From Streptomyces atratus (GTDB lineage: Bacteria; Actinomycetota; Actinomycetes; Streptomycetales; Streptomycetaceae), in contig NZ_BMRN01000008.1 in NCBI RefSeq assembly GCF_014648655.1, positions 186,001-250,000 on the forward strand: a stretch of 64,000 bases of DNA. The letters are read 5' to 3'. The notes under the pieces are model-generated. The model had not been told where the DNA came from. It saw only the letters and a program-made list of their open reading frames with translations, and did no database searches. The translations under genes and the position numbers were made by a program. The number at the start of each line of letters is the position of its first letter. The stretch's first letter is position 1. Below are positions 10,787 through 18,558 of this stretch, piece after piece.

Positions 10787-11134
10787 ATGCCGCAGATCAC
10801 CGTCGACTACTCCGCCGAACTCGACGACAGCTTCGACCGCCGCGGCTTCGCACTCGCCCTGCACCCGCTGGTCGCCGAGACGGTCACCACGAAGATCGCC
10901 GGCTGCAAGACCCGCTTCCGGCGCATCGAGGAATTCGTGGCGGGCGACGCGGCCACCGGCGACGCGGTCCTGAACATTTCGATCGCCCTGCTGCCCGGCC
11001 GTACCGAAGAGCTCAAGGCACAGCTGACCGATTCCGTACTGGAGCTGCTGGCCGCCCACCTCAAGCCCGTCGACGTCACCGTCCACGCGTCGGCGGAGAC
11101 CCGTGATCTGGACCCGTCCTACCGCAAGCGCTGA
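10787..11134 (+). CDS. 5-carboxymethyl-2-hydroxymuconate isomerase-like tautomerase
   Basis: A 115-residue member of the CHMI branch of the tautomerase superfamily, small enzymes that ketonise dienols with an N-terminal proline as base. Two ATG codons are adjacent (10784 and 10787). The second is chosen because it places Pro directly after the initiator Met (MPQITVDYS), as the mechanism needs, and because AGGAG at 10776-10780 is better spaced from it. No homoprotocatechuate pathway genes are nearby, so the physiological substrate is unknown. It converges on the TetR gene with a 12-base gap. Confidence 0.8.
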   Translation: MPQITVDYSAELDDSFDRRGFALALHPLVAETVTTKIAGCKTRFRRIEEFVAGDAATGDAVLNISIALLPGRTEELKAQLTDSVLELLAAHLKPVDVTVHASAETRDLDPSYRKR

Positions 11135-11146
11135 GCCGCACAGCCG

Positions 11147-11869
11147 TCACGGCAGCCGCTGCCCGGGAACGGCCGGCACGGCGGGCGCCAGAGCGGAGAG
11201 CCGGTTCAACAGCTCCCCGAACGGTCCGTCCGCCGGCTCCTGCGCGAAGACCCGTAACACGATGCCCGCCATCTCCGTGTTGTACGCGGCACTCACCGCG
11301 GCCAGCGCCGCGAAGTCGTGCACCAGCTGCATCTCCAGCTCCTCGCGCGGAATTCGCCGCCCGTCCAGCCAGATCAGCGCCGTCGACTCGGCCAGCGAAA
11401 CCCACGACCGCACGACCGACTCCAGCCGCGCCGGGGGGTCTTCGACCCCCAGATGGGCCAGGATCTGTTCGTAGGCCGCCTGCCGCACCCCGTCGATCAT
11501 CGCGTTCGCCGTCGACGACCCGACCGCGGGCCCGCCCCGCATCAGCGCCGAGAACCCCGGACCGTGCTCCTCGACAAAGTCGAAGAACCGCCCCATCACC
11601 CTCAACAGCCGTGCCCCGAGCGGCCCTTCACGCGGCTCCACGAACCGCGCGGCCAACTCGTCGGCCGCCCGCCGCAGCGCCGCCTCGTACAGGCTCTGCT
11701 TCCCGGGGAAGTAGTGATAGACCAACGGCCGCGAGATCCCCGCAGCGGCCGCGATCTCGTCGATCGACACCTCGTCCGGGGAGCGGTGGCTGAACAACTC
11801 CAGCGCGACACCGATCAACTGCTGCCTGCGCTCCTCGACGCCCATCCTGCGCCGCACCCCGGTCGTCAT
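11147..11869 (-). CDS. TetR-family transcriptional regulator
   Basis: A 240-residue TetR regulator. The N-terminal helix-turn-helix is clear (SIDEIAAAAGISRPLVYHYF, residues about 39-58); the C-terminal ligand-binding part is not assignable. It is the last gene of a three-gene leftward set after the ferritin-like protein and the [2Fe-2S] reductase, 86 bases behind the reductase. It therefore probably controls that operon in response to a lipid or hydrophobic compound, which is inferred from partner families. An internal ATG at 11845 is an alternative start. Confidence 0.88.
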   Translation of the reverse strand: MTTGVRRRMGVEERRQQLIGVALELFSHRSPDEVSIDEIAAAAGISRPLVYHYFPGKQSLYEAALRRAADELAARFVEPREGPLGARLLRVMGRFFDFVEEHGPGFSALMRGGPAVGSSTANAMIDGVRQAAYEQILAHLGVEDPPARLESVVRSWVSLAESTALIWLDGRRIPREELEMQLVHDFAALAAVSAAYNTEMAGIVLRVFAQEPADGPFGELLNRLSALAPAVPAVPGQRLP

Positions 11870-11955
11870 GGTGGACAGGGTACCCAGTGGGGCGGTGGCG
11901 GAGGCGTGGTGGGCCGGAGCCGGCCAGGGCGTGGAGCGGCAGCCCACCCCCACGC

Positions 11956-13038
11956 CTAGAGATCCAGCACCAGCCGCTCCCCGCGGCACCGCGACACGCA
12001 GATCAGCATCGAGTCGTCCCGTTCCGAGTCCGCCAGCAGTTCGTCGCGGTGGTCGATCTCGCCCTCCAGGACGCGCTGTTGGCACGTCCCGCAGAAGCCC
12101 TGTTCGCAGGAGTACGAGACGTGACTCAGCTCTTCGCGCACCGCGGCCAGTACCGACTGGCCCGCCGCCACCTGGACCGTGCGGCCGGAGCGGTGCAGTT
12201 CGACCTCGAAGGGGCCGGAGTCGGCCGAGGACGTGGTCGCTGCCGTGAAGCGTTCCAGATGCAGTGTGCGGCCGGGCGGAAGGGCGGCGGTGACCGCGTC
12301 CATCAGGGGCTCGGGGCCGCAGCAGTAGATTGCTGTGCCCTCCGCCGTGTCCGCCAGGGCCGCGGCCGTGTCCGGGTGGCCCGCCTCGTCCCCGGGGACG
12401 ATCGTCACCCGGTCGCCCTCCGCTCCCAGCTTCTCGATCCCGTCCAGGAACGGCATCGTGGCGCGGGACCGTCCGCCGTACAGCAGCCGCCAGTCGGCGC
12501 CCGAGGCGGCGACGGAACGCAGCATCGGCAGGATCGGGGTGATGCCGATGCCGCCCGCGATGAAGAGGTACGCGGGGGCTTCGACGAGGGGGAACCGGTT
12601 GCGGGGGGCGCGGACCTCGATCTCCTCGCCCTCGTGGAGCCGGTCGTGGACCTCGCGGGAGCCGCCCCGGCCTTCCTCGACCAGCCGGGTCGCGATGGTG
12701 TACGTGTCGGGATCGGCGGGGTTCCCGCAGAGGGAGTACTGGCGGACCAGACCGGAGGGCAGCAGGAGGTCCAGGTGCGCGCCGGGCTGCCAGGCGGGCA
12801 GGTCGGGTCCCTCCAGGCGGAGTTGGACCACGCCGTCGGCGGGGGCGGTCCGCTCGGTGATCAGCAGGCGGCGGGTGGTGGTGGAACCGCGGTCGCAGTG
12901 GCCCGAGACGGGGTTCTCCAGGGCCGGCAGCGGCCAGAGCGGGGAGTTCTCGATGCGGTGCCGCATGGCCCGCTTCGCGAGCAGCGCGGCGCCGGCGACG
13001 AGGACGACGCTGCGCAGGCGGGGCAGGGGGAGGGGCAT
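11956..13038 (-). CDS. Flavodoxin-reductase type [2Fe-2S] oxidoreductase
   Basis: A 360-residue electron-transfer protein. A short hydrophobic N-terminal stretch precedes a flavin-binding barrel (RQYSLCG), a nucleotide-binding domain (AGGIGITPILPML, with CCGPEPLM later) and a C-terminal plant-type ferredoxin with CEQGFCGTC plus a distal Cys. It would pass electrons from NAD(P)H to a partner oxygenase, desaturase or diiron protein. Its ATG is 2 bases beyond the stop of the ferritin-like gene upstream, implying translational coupling and a functional pair. Confidence 0.9.
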   Translation of the reverse strand: MPLPLPRLRSVVLVAGAALLAKRAMRHRIENSPLWPLPALENPVSGHCDRGSTTTRRLLITERTAPADGVVQLRLEGPDLPAWQPGAHLDLLLPSGLVRQYSLCGNPADPDTYTIATRLVEEGRGGSREVHDRLHEGEEIEVRAPRNRFPLVEAPAYLFIAGGIGITPILPMLRSVAASGADWRLLYGGRSRATMPFLDGIEKLGAEGDRVTIVPGDEAGHPDTAAALADTAEGTAIYCCGPEPLMDAVTAALPPGRTLHLERFTAATTSSADSGPFEVELHRSGRTVQVAAGQSVLAAVREELSHVSYSCEQGFCGTCQQRVLEGEIDHRDELLADSERDDSMLICVSRCRGERLVLDL

Positions 13039-13040
13039 GG

Positions 13041-13946
13041 TCAGCTGGTTCCCGTCATACGGGCCTCGGCGGCCGTGGCCGCGGGCGAGTGGGCGAGATA
13101 GTCGACTGCCTGGGCCGTACTGCCCTCCTGCGAGGGGTGGTAGGCGTGACTCAGATAGCGGGGGATGGAGCGCAGCAGATCGCCGGTCGCGGGCAGGGTG
13201 CCGCGCCGGCCGCTGATGTAGAACTCCTTGAACGACGCCTTGCCGTGCAGCAGGCTCGGGTCGTTCTCCATGAAGAAGCGCGTGCCGCGCTGCCAGAGGA
13301 AGAGCAGCGCGGCGAATGCCGCGGCCCAGGTCCGTACCCGCCGCCGGTAGCCGCCGTCGACATGCATGAACACATCGAAGGCGACCGAGCGGTGCTCGAC
13401 CTCCTCCGCGCCGTGCCAGCGCAGCAGATCCAGCATCGTCGGGTCGGCGCCGCGCCGGTCCAACTCGTCGGCGTTCAGCACCCAGTCGCCGAGGAACGCG
13501 GTGTAGTGCTCGATCGCCGCGATCGTCGCCACCCGCTCCATCAGCCACCACTTCCGCGCCCGGCCCGGCGGCAGTGTCCGGTCGCCGAGGAGCTTCTCGA
13601 AGAGCCAGTCGACCTGCGCGGTGTACGGCGTCGGATCCAGACCGAGCTGCTTCAGACGGGGCAGGACGTCGTCGTGGGCCTGGGAATGCACGGCCTCCTG
13701 GCCGATGAACCCGATGACGTCCTGGCGCAGCTGCTCGTCGTGGATGTACGGCAGCACCTGGCGGTACACATGGATGAACCAGCGCTCCCCGGCGGGCAGC
13801 AGCAGATGGAGCACGTTGATGGTGTGCGTGGCGAACGGGTCGCCCGGTACCCAGTGCAGGGGTGTCTTCTCCCAGGCGAAGGAGACCTTGCGGGCCTTGA
13901 GCTGCGTGCGCTGCGACGCGACCGGCGCTGGCTGCGTGTTAGACAT
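13041..13946 (-). CDS. Predicted metal-dependent hydrolase/ferritin-like protein (COG3687 type)
   Basis: A 301-residue protein of a bacterial family annotated as predicted metal-dependent hydrolases. The carboxylate/histidine-rich motifs IGQEAVHSQAH, IEHYTAF and GAEEVEHRSVAFDV suggest a helical diiron-type fold. Coupling with the [2Fe-2S] reductase downstream fits a diiron oxygenase receiving electrons from it. Both the reaction and the diiron cofactor are inference. The start ATG overlaps the partial palindrome GACATGTTGTC (13942-13952), a possible site for the TetR protein of the same operon. Confidence 0.75.
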   Translation of the reverse strand: MSNTQPAPVASQRTQLKARKVSFAWEKTPLHWVPGDPFATHTINVLHLLLPAGERWFIHVYRQVLPYIHDEQLRQDVIGFIGQEAVHSQAHDDVLPRLKQLGLDPTPYTAQVDWLFEKLLGDRTLPPGRARKWWLMERVATIAAIEHYTAFLGDWVLNADELDRRGADPTMLDLLRWHGAEEVEHRSVAFDVFMHVDGGYRRRVRTWAAAFAALLFLWQRGTRFFMENDPSLLHGKASFKEFYISGRRGTLPATGDLLRSIPRYLSHAYHPSQEGSTAQAVDYLAHSPAATAAEARMTGTS

Positions 13947-13952
13947 GTTGTC
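13942..13952. promoter_or_regulatory. Possible TetR operator at the operon start
   Basis: GACATGTTGTC is a partly palindromic 11-mer (GACA facing TGTC) covering the start codon of the ferritin-like gene. It is the only symmetric element noticed in the 77-base gap upstream of the operon; the assignment is weak. Confidence 0.25.
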
Positions 13953-14023
13953 AATGTACTGATGGGTAAACCGCGGGAACAGGGTCGTGCAGCGAATTCC
14001 TGACCCCCGGGTAAGGCCGGGCG

Positions 14024-15979
14024 TCAGCGCAGGGCGCCCACCCGACTGCCGTCCGTCAGCGTCCCGTTCAGCCGTGCCCGGTCGCCCGCCCTGGCCGGTA
14101 CGGCGAGAAGACGGCTGTCGGACCGCCCCTCCACCCCGCCCGAGGTGGTCAGCGAGGCGAACTGCTCGCTGCCCGCGGCCAGTACGTACCAGCGCCCGCC
14201 GTGCGACTTCCACAGCACACCCGCCAGCACCCGTGGATCGCGCATCCCGCAGGCCGGTGTGTCCTCGGCCCGGGCCGCGACCGCCCCGGGCGGGCCGCCT
14301 GTTGCGGCGGACGGTGCCGACGGGGCCTGGAACTGGGCGAGGACCCGGCTTCCGGTGCCGCGCCAGGTCTCCGCCCTGGTGCAGAGCCAGTGCGCGGAGC
14401 CGTTGTCCTCGGGCAGCAGCTGCTCGGCGTACTGCCAGGAGTTCACCGACCGTACGCCGTGCGAACGGACCGAGGGCAGCAGGCAGGCGGTCCGCGCCCA
14501 GCTGTTTCGCTCCGCCCGCCCGGAGACATCGTGCGCCGCGGACGGCGGGCCCGACGTCAGCCGGGCGGGGGTCAGCTCGCCGAGGTCCGTCAGCAGACGC
14601 GTCGCCGAGTCGTCACGCAGCTCGATGGCATCCCAGGCGCGGCAGCTCCCGGCCGTCGCCGGGCTGGTCAGCGCGGCGGTAACGCCGTCGGGGGTGCGGC
14701 GCAGCGGCCGCGGGGCGCTGCCCGGCGCGAGCAGATTCCGTACGGAGACCGTATGCACCCAGGGCGCGGTGAGATAGCGGACCCGGTCGCGTGTACGGCC
14801 CGCGATCAGGGCGCCCGCCGAGGCCATGTCCGCACCGTCGACCCGGGCGAAGTCGAGCGCCACGCCCCCGGCCGGAGAGGCGTCACGCGGCTCCGCGTAC
14901 CGCACGATGCGCAGCCCGTCGTAGAACAGCACCACCGTCGCCCGGTCCACCTCGCCCGCGTACAGCAGTTGCGGCGCACCCATCGGCGGGCCGACAGGTG
15001 TCCTCTCAGTCGCCGACGCACGCACCGCGCCGTCCGGGTGCGCCCATGCGGTGAGCGCCCGGTGCAGCAGCCGGGTGTCTTCGGCGCGGTCGCCACGGGT
15101 GGGCCAGGCAGTGAAATCGGTACGGGGTGAGCGCCGCCAGAACGTTTTCGACACCCGGCGCAACGCACCCGGATCCAGGGCCTGTTCGGCGGCGGCGTTA
15201 CGGGTGTACGGCGATCCGGGCCCAGTGCCGCGCCCCCGGTCGTTGCCTGCCCAGCCGTTGCCCGGCAGCCCCAGCAGCGCCCCGCACACCAGCAGCGCCG
15301 CGACGGCCGCCACCGCCGCCTTCGTGTGCTGTCGGCGGCGCAGCAGATCCGGTGGGCGGGCCTGGAGCGAACAGGGGTCGAACTCCGGGGAGTCGAGCAG
15401 CGCGTACGGCGCCGAGACGTCCTCGGCCTCCGCGAGCGCCGCATGCGGGTCGGTCACCCCGGCAGCGGCGAGGACCTGCCGCACCTCCGCATCGGGCAAC
15501 CGCTCCAGTCCGCGCAGCACGCAGGCGGCGCGGGCGGGAGCGGAGAGGGCCGACAGGGCCTGTTCCAGGGCGAGTTCATCCGATCCGGCGGAATGCGGGA
15601 ACAGTCGCAGCCCCCACACCAGCGGAAGAAGGGGTGTCACCCGGACGCGGCGCAGTGGACGGCCCGCCTCCAGCGCCCCATGCAGCACCCTCCCGCGGAC
15701 GTACGCATAGGACGGGTCCACCACCACCGCACCGGCGGGCCTGCGCGGTGGTGGAACGCGGTCCTCGGTCACACACCCTGCGCTGCGCCCCGACAGCAGC
15801 GCCCGCTGGGCCAGGGCGTGCGCCGTCAGAACACGGCGATGGCAGCCGAGGGACGGCGGCAGTACGAGGTAGCCGAGCCGGACGAGTCGCGGATAGTGCT
15901 CGACGAGCGCGGCCCCGGCCTGCTTCGCATCGGCCGGGGCGGCTGCGGAAGGTACCTCTGGCAGTGGGCGCACGTTCAA
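14024..15979 (-). CDS. Large membrane-anchored protein of unknown function with a sigma-factor-like N-terminus
   Basis: Uncharacterised 651-residue protein. The first 200 residues are cytoplasmic in character and resemble sigma-70-like modules (HYPRLVRLGYLVLPPSL; RAACVLRGLERLPDAEV). A single hydrophobic segment (about 219-240) follows, then a long exterior domain with scattered Cys and no recognised fold. The layout is that of a membrane-anchored signalling protein, but no function can be given. The longest frame starts at a TTG with no ribosome site; GTG codons slightly downstream are possible, so the N-terminus is uncertain. Confidence 0.7.
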   Translation of the reverse strand: MNVRPLPEVPSAAAPADAKQAGAALVEHYPRLVRLGYLVLPPSLGCHRRVLTAHALAQRALLSGRSAGCVTEDRVPPPRRPAGAVVVDPSYAYVRGRVLHGALEAGRPLRRVRVTPLLPLVWGLRLFPHSAGSDELALEQALSALSAPARAACVLRGLERLPDAEVRQVLAAAGVTDPHAALAEAEDVSAPYALLDSPEFDPCSLQARPPDLLRRRQHTKAAVAAVAALLVCGALLGLPGNGWAGNDRGRGTGPGSPYTRNAAAEQALDPGALRRVSKTFWRRSPRTDFTAWPTRGDRAEDTRLLHRALTAWAHPDGAVRASATERTPVGPPMGAPQLLYAGEVDRATVVLFYDGLRIVRYAEPRDASPAGGVALDFARVDGADMASAGALIAGRTRDRVRYLTAPWVHTVSVRNLLAPGSAPRPLRRTPDGVTAALTSPATAGSCRAWDAIELRDDSATRLLTDLGELTPARLTSGPPSAAHDVSGRAERNSWARTACLLPSVRSHGVRSVNSWQYAEQLLPEDNGSAHWLCTRAETWRGTGSRVLAQFQAPSAPSAATGGPPGAVAARAEDTPACGMRDPRVLAGVLWKSHGGRWYVLAAGSEQFASLTTSGGVEGRSDSRLLAVPARAGDRARLNGTLTDGSRVGALR

Positions 15980-16161
15980 CTGAACGAGCGAATCGTGCGA
16001 TGGTCACCCCGGTGTGCTCATGTGCGATGCACCGGGGCACGCCCTCACGACAGCTGCCATCCGCTGAACTCGACAGTGCCGCGCAAACCGCTCCCGCCAT
16101 TCGTCGCGCTCATGAAGATCCCCACGCCCGAGGCCGCCGCCGCGCCCGGCACGGAGACGGT

Positions 16162-16284
16162 TCAGGAAGCCTGCGCCGGTGCGGCGACGCCGACCGCAGC
16201 AGCGGCGCCGACGGCTCCGGCGGTGCCCAGCAGCGTACGTCGTGAGAGTCGGGAGGAGCTGAAGGGCTGGGAAGGTTCCGTCAT
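16162..16284 (-). pseudogene. Truncated exported protein: complete Tat signal peptide, then stop
   Basis: ATG at 16284 is preceded by a good GAGGAG ribosome site, and the 40-residue product is an almost perfect twin-arginine signal peptide: SRRTLLG, a hydrophobic Ala/Gly/Val stretch, then APAQAS. TGA follows at 16162-16164, right where a cleavage site and mature protein would be expected. The same frame stays open for about 37 more codons after the TGA (GIFMSATNGG is readable). It looks like a secreted protein cut short by mutation, or a very small exported leader. Confidence 0.5.
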
Positions 16285-16411
16285 GGTCCGCACTCCTCGG
16301 TGTTGTTCATGGTGGTGCATGTGACAACAGGCGTGTGCGGTGCGCATGTTAATGACGGGTTGAGGGCGCGGGCAATGGGGCGTACGGCGGTTTGTTCCGA
16401 TCCAGCTCCTC

Positions 16412-16963
16412 TCAGGCGAAGGCCGCCATTTGGGGATCCAGCGGCGCCCCGGTCATCCGGTTGCCCAGCGTCGACATCGTGTACGCGCCGATGCCCAGGA
16501 CCACTTCCAGTGCGTTGCGGGCGGTGTACCCGTGCGCCAGGAACGCCTGGAGTGTCCTGTCGTCGACGGCTCCGGACGTCGCGATCACCGACAGGGTGAA
16601 CTGCCGTACGGATTCGAGTCGTTCATCGGGCAGGGTGCGTGTCTCCGGTTCGCGCAGGGCCGTGATCAGCTCGGGATCCGCACCGAGTGCGATGAGCTTC
16701 GCGGTATGCATCGCCACGCAGACGTGGCAGTCGTTGCGGGTCGCCATCGTCATGATCAGGACCTCTCGGGAGAGCGGGTCCAGGGTGCAGGACTCGAAGA
16801 TGGCGCCGATCTTCAGGAAGCCGTCGAGCAGCTCCGGTGATGCGGCGAGCCGGGCGACAGCGGCGGGCAGATAGCCCTGCTTCTTCGTCACTGTCTCCAT
16901 GGTGCGGCGGGCGGCGGCGGGGGCGGATTCGAGGGTGTGGTCGGGGAACGCGGATGCGGGCAT
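16412..16963 (-). CDS. Carboxymuconolactone decarboxylase/AhpD-family protein
   Basis: A 183-residue member of the AhpD-like fold, which includes peroxidase partners with a CxxC active site. The signature NDCHVCVAMH (about residues 93-102) has the redox CxxC and following His. The ATG at 16963 follows AGGAG. It is divergent from a MarR regulator with an 8-bp inverted repeat between them, a typical oxidative or electrophile stress arrangement. A role in peroxide or reactive-compound defence is likely but unproven. Confidence 0.85.
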   Translation of the reverse strand: MPASAFPDHTLESAPAAARRTMETVTKKQGYLPAAVARLAASPELLDGFLKIGAIFESCTLDPLSREVLIMTMATRNDCHVCVAMHTAKLIALGADPELITALREPETRTLPDERLESVRQFTLSVIATSGAVDDRTLQAFLAHGYTARNALEVVLGIGAYTMSTLGNRMTGAPLDPQMAAFA

Positions 16964-16996
16964 GGCTGACCTCTCCTGTGGGTGCTCACGCTAATA

Positions 16997-17036
16997 TCGA
17001 CAACGTGATTGACGAAAAGGTAAATCGGGTTGTCGA
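16997..17036. promoter_or_regulatory. Inverted repeat between the AhpD-like and MarR genes
   Basis: TCGACAAC (16997-17004) and GTTGTCGA (17029-17036) are perfect inverted copies 24 bases apart in the divergent promoter region, which is also A/T-rich. It may be the MarR operator controlling both genes. Confidence 0.5.
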
Positions 17037-17044
17037 GTTTCGCA

Positions 17045-17548
17045 ATGGCTGAGCGAGGGGTCGAGCCGGGCGCGCGATCGTCCGCGGGTGGCGGGGCGGG
17101 CTTCGAGCTGCCCCTGCTGCTGTTCGCCGGATTCCGTTCGATCATCGACGAGTTGCACCGTGAGCTGGCCGAGCACGGCCACCCCGACGTGCGGCCCGCG
17201 TACGGCTTCGCACTCCAGGCCGTCGGCCGTGACGGTGCGACGGCCAGTGAGATCGGCCGACGGCTTGGGGTGTCCAAGCAGGCCGCCGGGAAGACCGTCG
17301 AGAAGCTCGAAGGCCTCGGGTACGTGGAGCGCGTCGACGACCCCCGGGACGGCCGGCGCAAGCTGGTCCGGCTGACCGCGCGGGGTATCGACGTCCTGGT
17401 CAGATCGGCCGAGGGGTTCGACCGGCTGCGCGCCGAGTGGGTCCGGGTGCTCGGTGCCGATCGGGTGCGTGCGATGGAGGCCGATCTGCGTGCCATGGCG
17501 CCCGCGAGCGCATTCCGGCTCGATGCGGCGGGGTGGTTCAACGACTGA
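17045..17548 (+). CDS. MarR-family transcriptional regulator
   Basis: A 167-residue MarR regulator: winged helix with TASEIGRRLGVSKQAAGKTV and the wing DDPRDGRRKLVRLT. The ATG at 17045 has no ribosome site, suggesting leaderless translation. The in-frame TTG at 17030, nine bases after AAAGG, would add five residues. It faces the AhpD-like gene and probably represses it together with itself. Confidence 0.88.
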   Translation: MAERGVEPGARSSAGGGAGFELPLLLFAGFRSIIDELHRELAEHGHPDVRPAYGFALQAVGRDGATASEIGRRLGVSKQAAGKTVEKLEGLGYVERVDDPRDGRRKLVRLTARGIDVLVRSAEGFDRLRAEWVRVLGADRVRAMEADLRAMAPASAFRLDAAGWFND

Positions 17549-17595
17549 GGCGGCGCGGGGGTGGTGCTCGGGCCTGCGTACACAAACAGGGTCCG

Positions 17596-17847
17596 GCACC
17601 GTACGCCTTCGACCGGGTCGCCGTCCGTGAGGACATCCGGCGCGGGCAGCGGTTGGAGAAGTTCGCCGTCGAGGCCCGGACCGGCGGGAACCAGCAGCCG
17701 ATCGCCGAGGGCACGACGATCGGCCACCGCCGCATCCGGCCCCTGGCCGCGCCGGTCACGGCCACTGCGGTACGGGTGAAGGTGCTTGAGTCCCGGGCCA
17801 CACCGCATCCGGGGGCCACGACGCCGTACCTGAGCACTGCCCCGTAA
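17596..17847 (+). pseudogene. C-terminal remnant of an alpha-L-fucosidase-like glycosidase
   Basis: An orphan 83-codon stretch reads as the end of a GH29 fucosidase C-terminal domain: FDRVAVREDIRRGQRLEKFA, then VEARTGG and IAEGTTIGHRRI, then VTATAVRV and VLESRATPH. There is no catalytic domain upstream, where the MarR gene ends at 17548, and no start signal. It is a gene remnant, different in sequence from the intact fucosidase near 43-45 kb, so it is not a recent copy of it. Confidence 0.65.
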
Positions 17848-17860
17848 CTTCTGTGGGCTC

Positions 17861-17884
17861 GCGCGACCCCCACCGGGGTCGCGC
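17861..17884. terminator. Hairpin between the fucosidase remnant and the response regulator
   Basis: GCGCGACCCC (17861-17870) and its exact complement (17875-17884) surround a CACC loop. It can serve both the rightward MarR/remnant transcript and the leftward response regulator gene ending at 17911. Confidence 0.75.
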
Positions 17885-17910
17885 GGCCTTCCGGGCCCGA
17901 AGTGTGTGAT

Positions 17911-18558
17911 TCAGCCCCGGTCCAGGTAGGCGAGCACCGCGAGAACGCGGCGGTTGTCGTCGTCGGACGGCGGCAGGCCGAGCTTCCCGAAGATGTTCGA
18001 GGTGTGCTTGGCCACCGCCCGCTCCGTGATCACCATCTGCGAGGCGATCGCCGCGTTCGAACGGCCCTGTGCCATCAGCTCCATGACCTCCAGTTCACGC
18101 GGAGTCAGCCCGCCCATCGGCTTGTCCTGCGAGCGCCGCGACAGCAACTGCGAGATCACCTGCGGGTCCATCGCGGTGCCGCCCGCGGCGACCCTGCGTA
18201 CCGCATCGATGAACTGCTCCGCGTCGAAGACCCGGTCCTTGAGCAGATAGCCGATACCCCCGTTGCCGTCCGCCAGCAGCTCGCGCGCGTACAGCTGCTC
18301 CACATGCTGCGAGAGCACGAGCACCGGCAGCCCCGGCCTGGCCTGCCGGGCCGCCAGCGCGCACTGCAGGCCCTCGTCCGTGTGGGACGGTGGAAGCCGG
18401 ACGTCGACGACCGCGACGTCCGGCTCCAACTCGTCCAGGGCCCGGGTCAGTTCGGGGCCGGTCTCCACAGCTGCCGCGATCTCGAAGTCGTACGCCTCCA
18501 GCAGACGGACCAGCCCGTCGCGCAGCAGGAAGAGATCTTCGGCTAGGACAACTCGCAA
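17911..18558 (-). CDS. NarL/FixJ-family response regulator
   Basis: A 215-residue response regulator: receiver domain with acidic pair E7/D8, phospho-acceptor D52 and K107 region, then a LuxR-type helix-turn-helix (LTPRELEVMELMAQGRSNAA, about 151-170). It starts with TTG at 18558, preceded by GGAG, and overlaps the end of the sensor kinase by 16 bases, so the two are translationally coupled partners. The divergent MMPL exporter is a plausible target. Confidence 0.92.
   Translation of the reverse strand: MRVVLAEDLFLLRDGLVRLLEAYDFEIAAAVETGPELTRALDELEPDVAVVDVRLPPSHTDEGLQCALAARQARPGLPVLVLSQHVEQLYARELLADGNGGIGYLLKDRVFDAEQFIDAVRRVAAGGTAMDPQVISQLLSRRSQDKPMGGLTPRELEVMELMAQGRSNAAIASQMVITERAVAKHTSNIFGKLGLPPSDDDNRRVLAVLAYLDRG

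Noticed and set aside
16285..16347. Upstream extension MRTAHACCHMHHHEQ of the Tat-signal ORF as a cysteine leader peptide
   Set aside because: It is in frame with the Tat ORF without an intervening stop, and the strong ribosome site belongs to the internal ATG at 16284. There is no sulfur-metabolism gene downstream.
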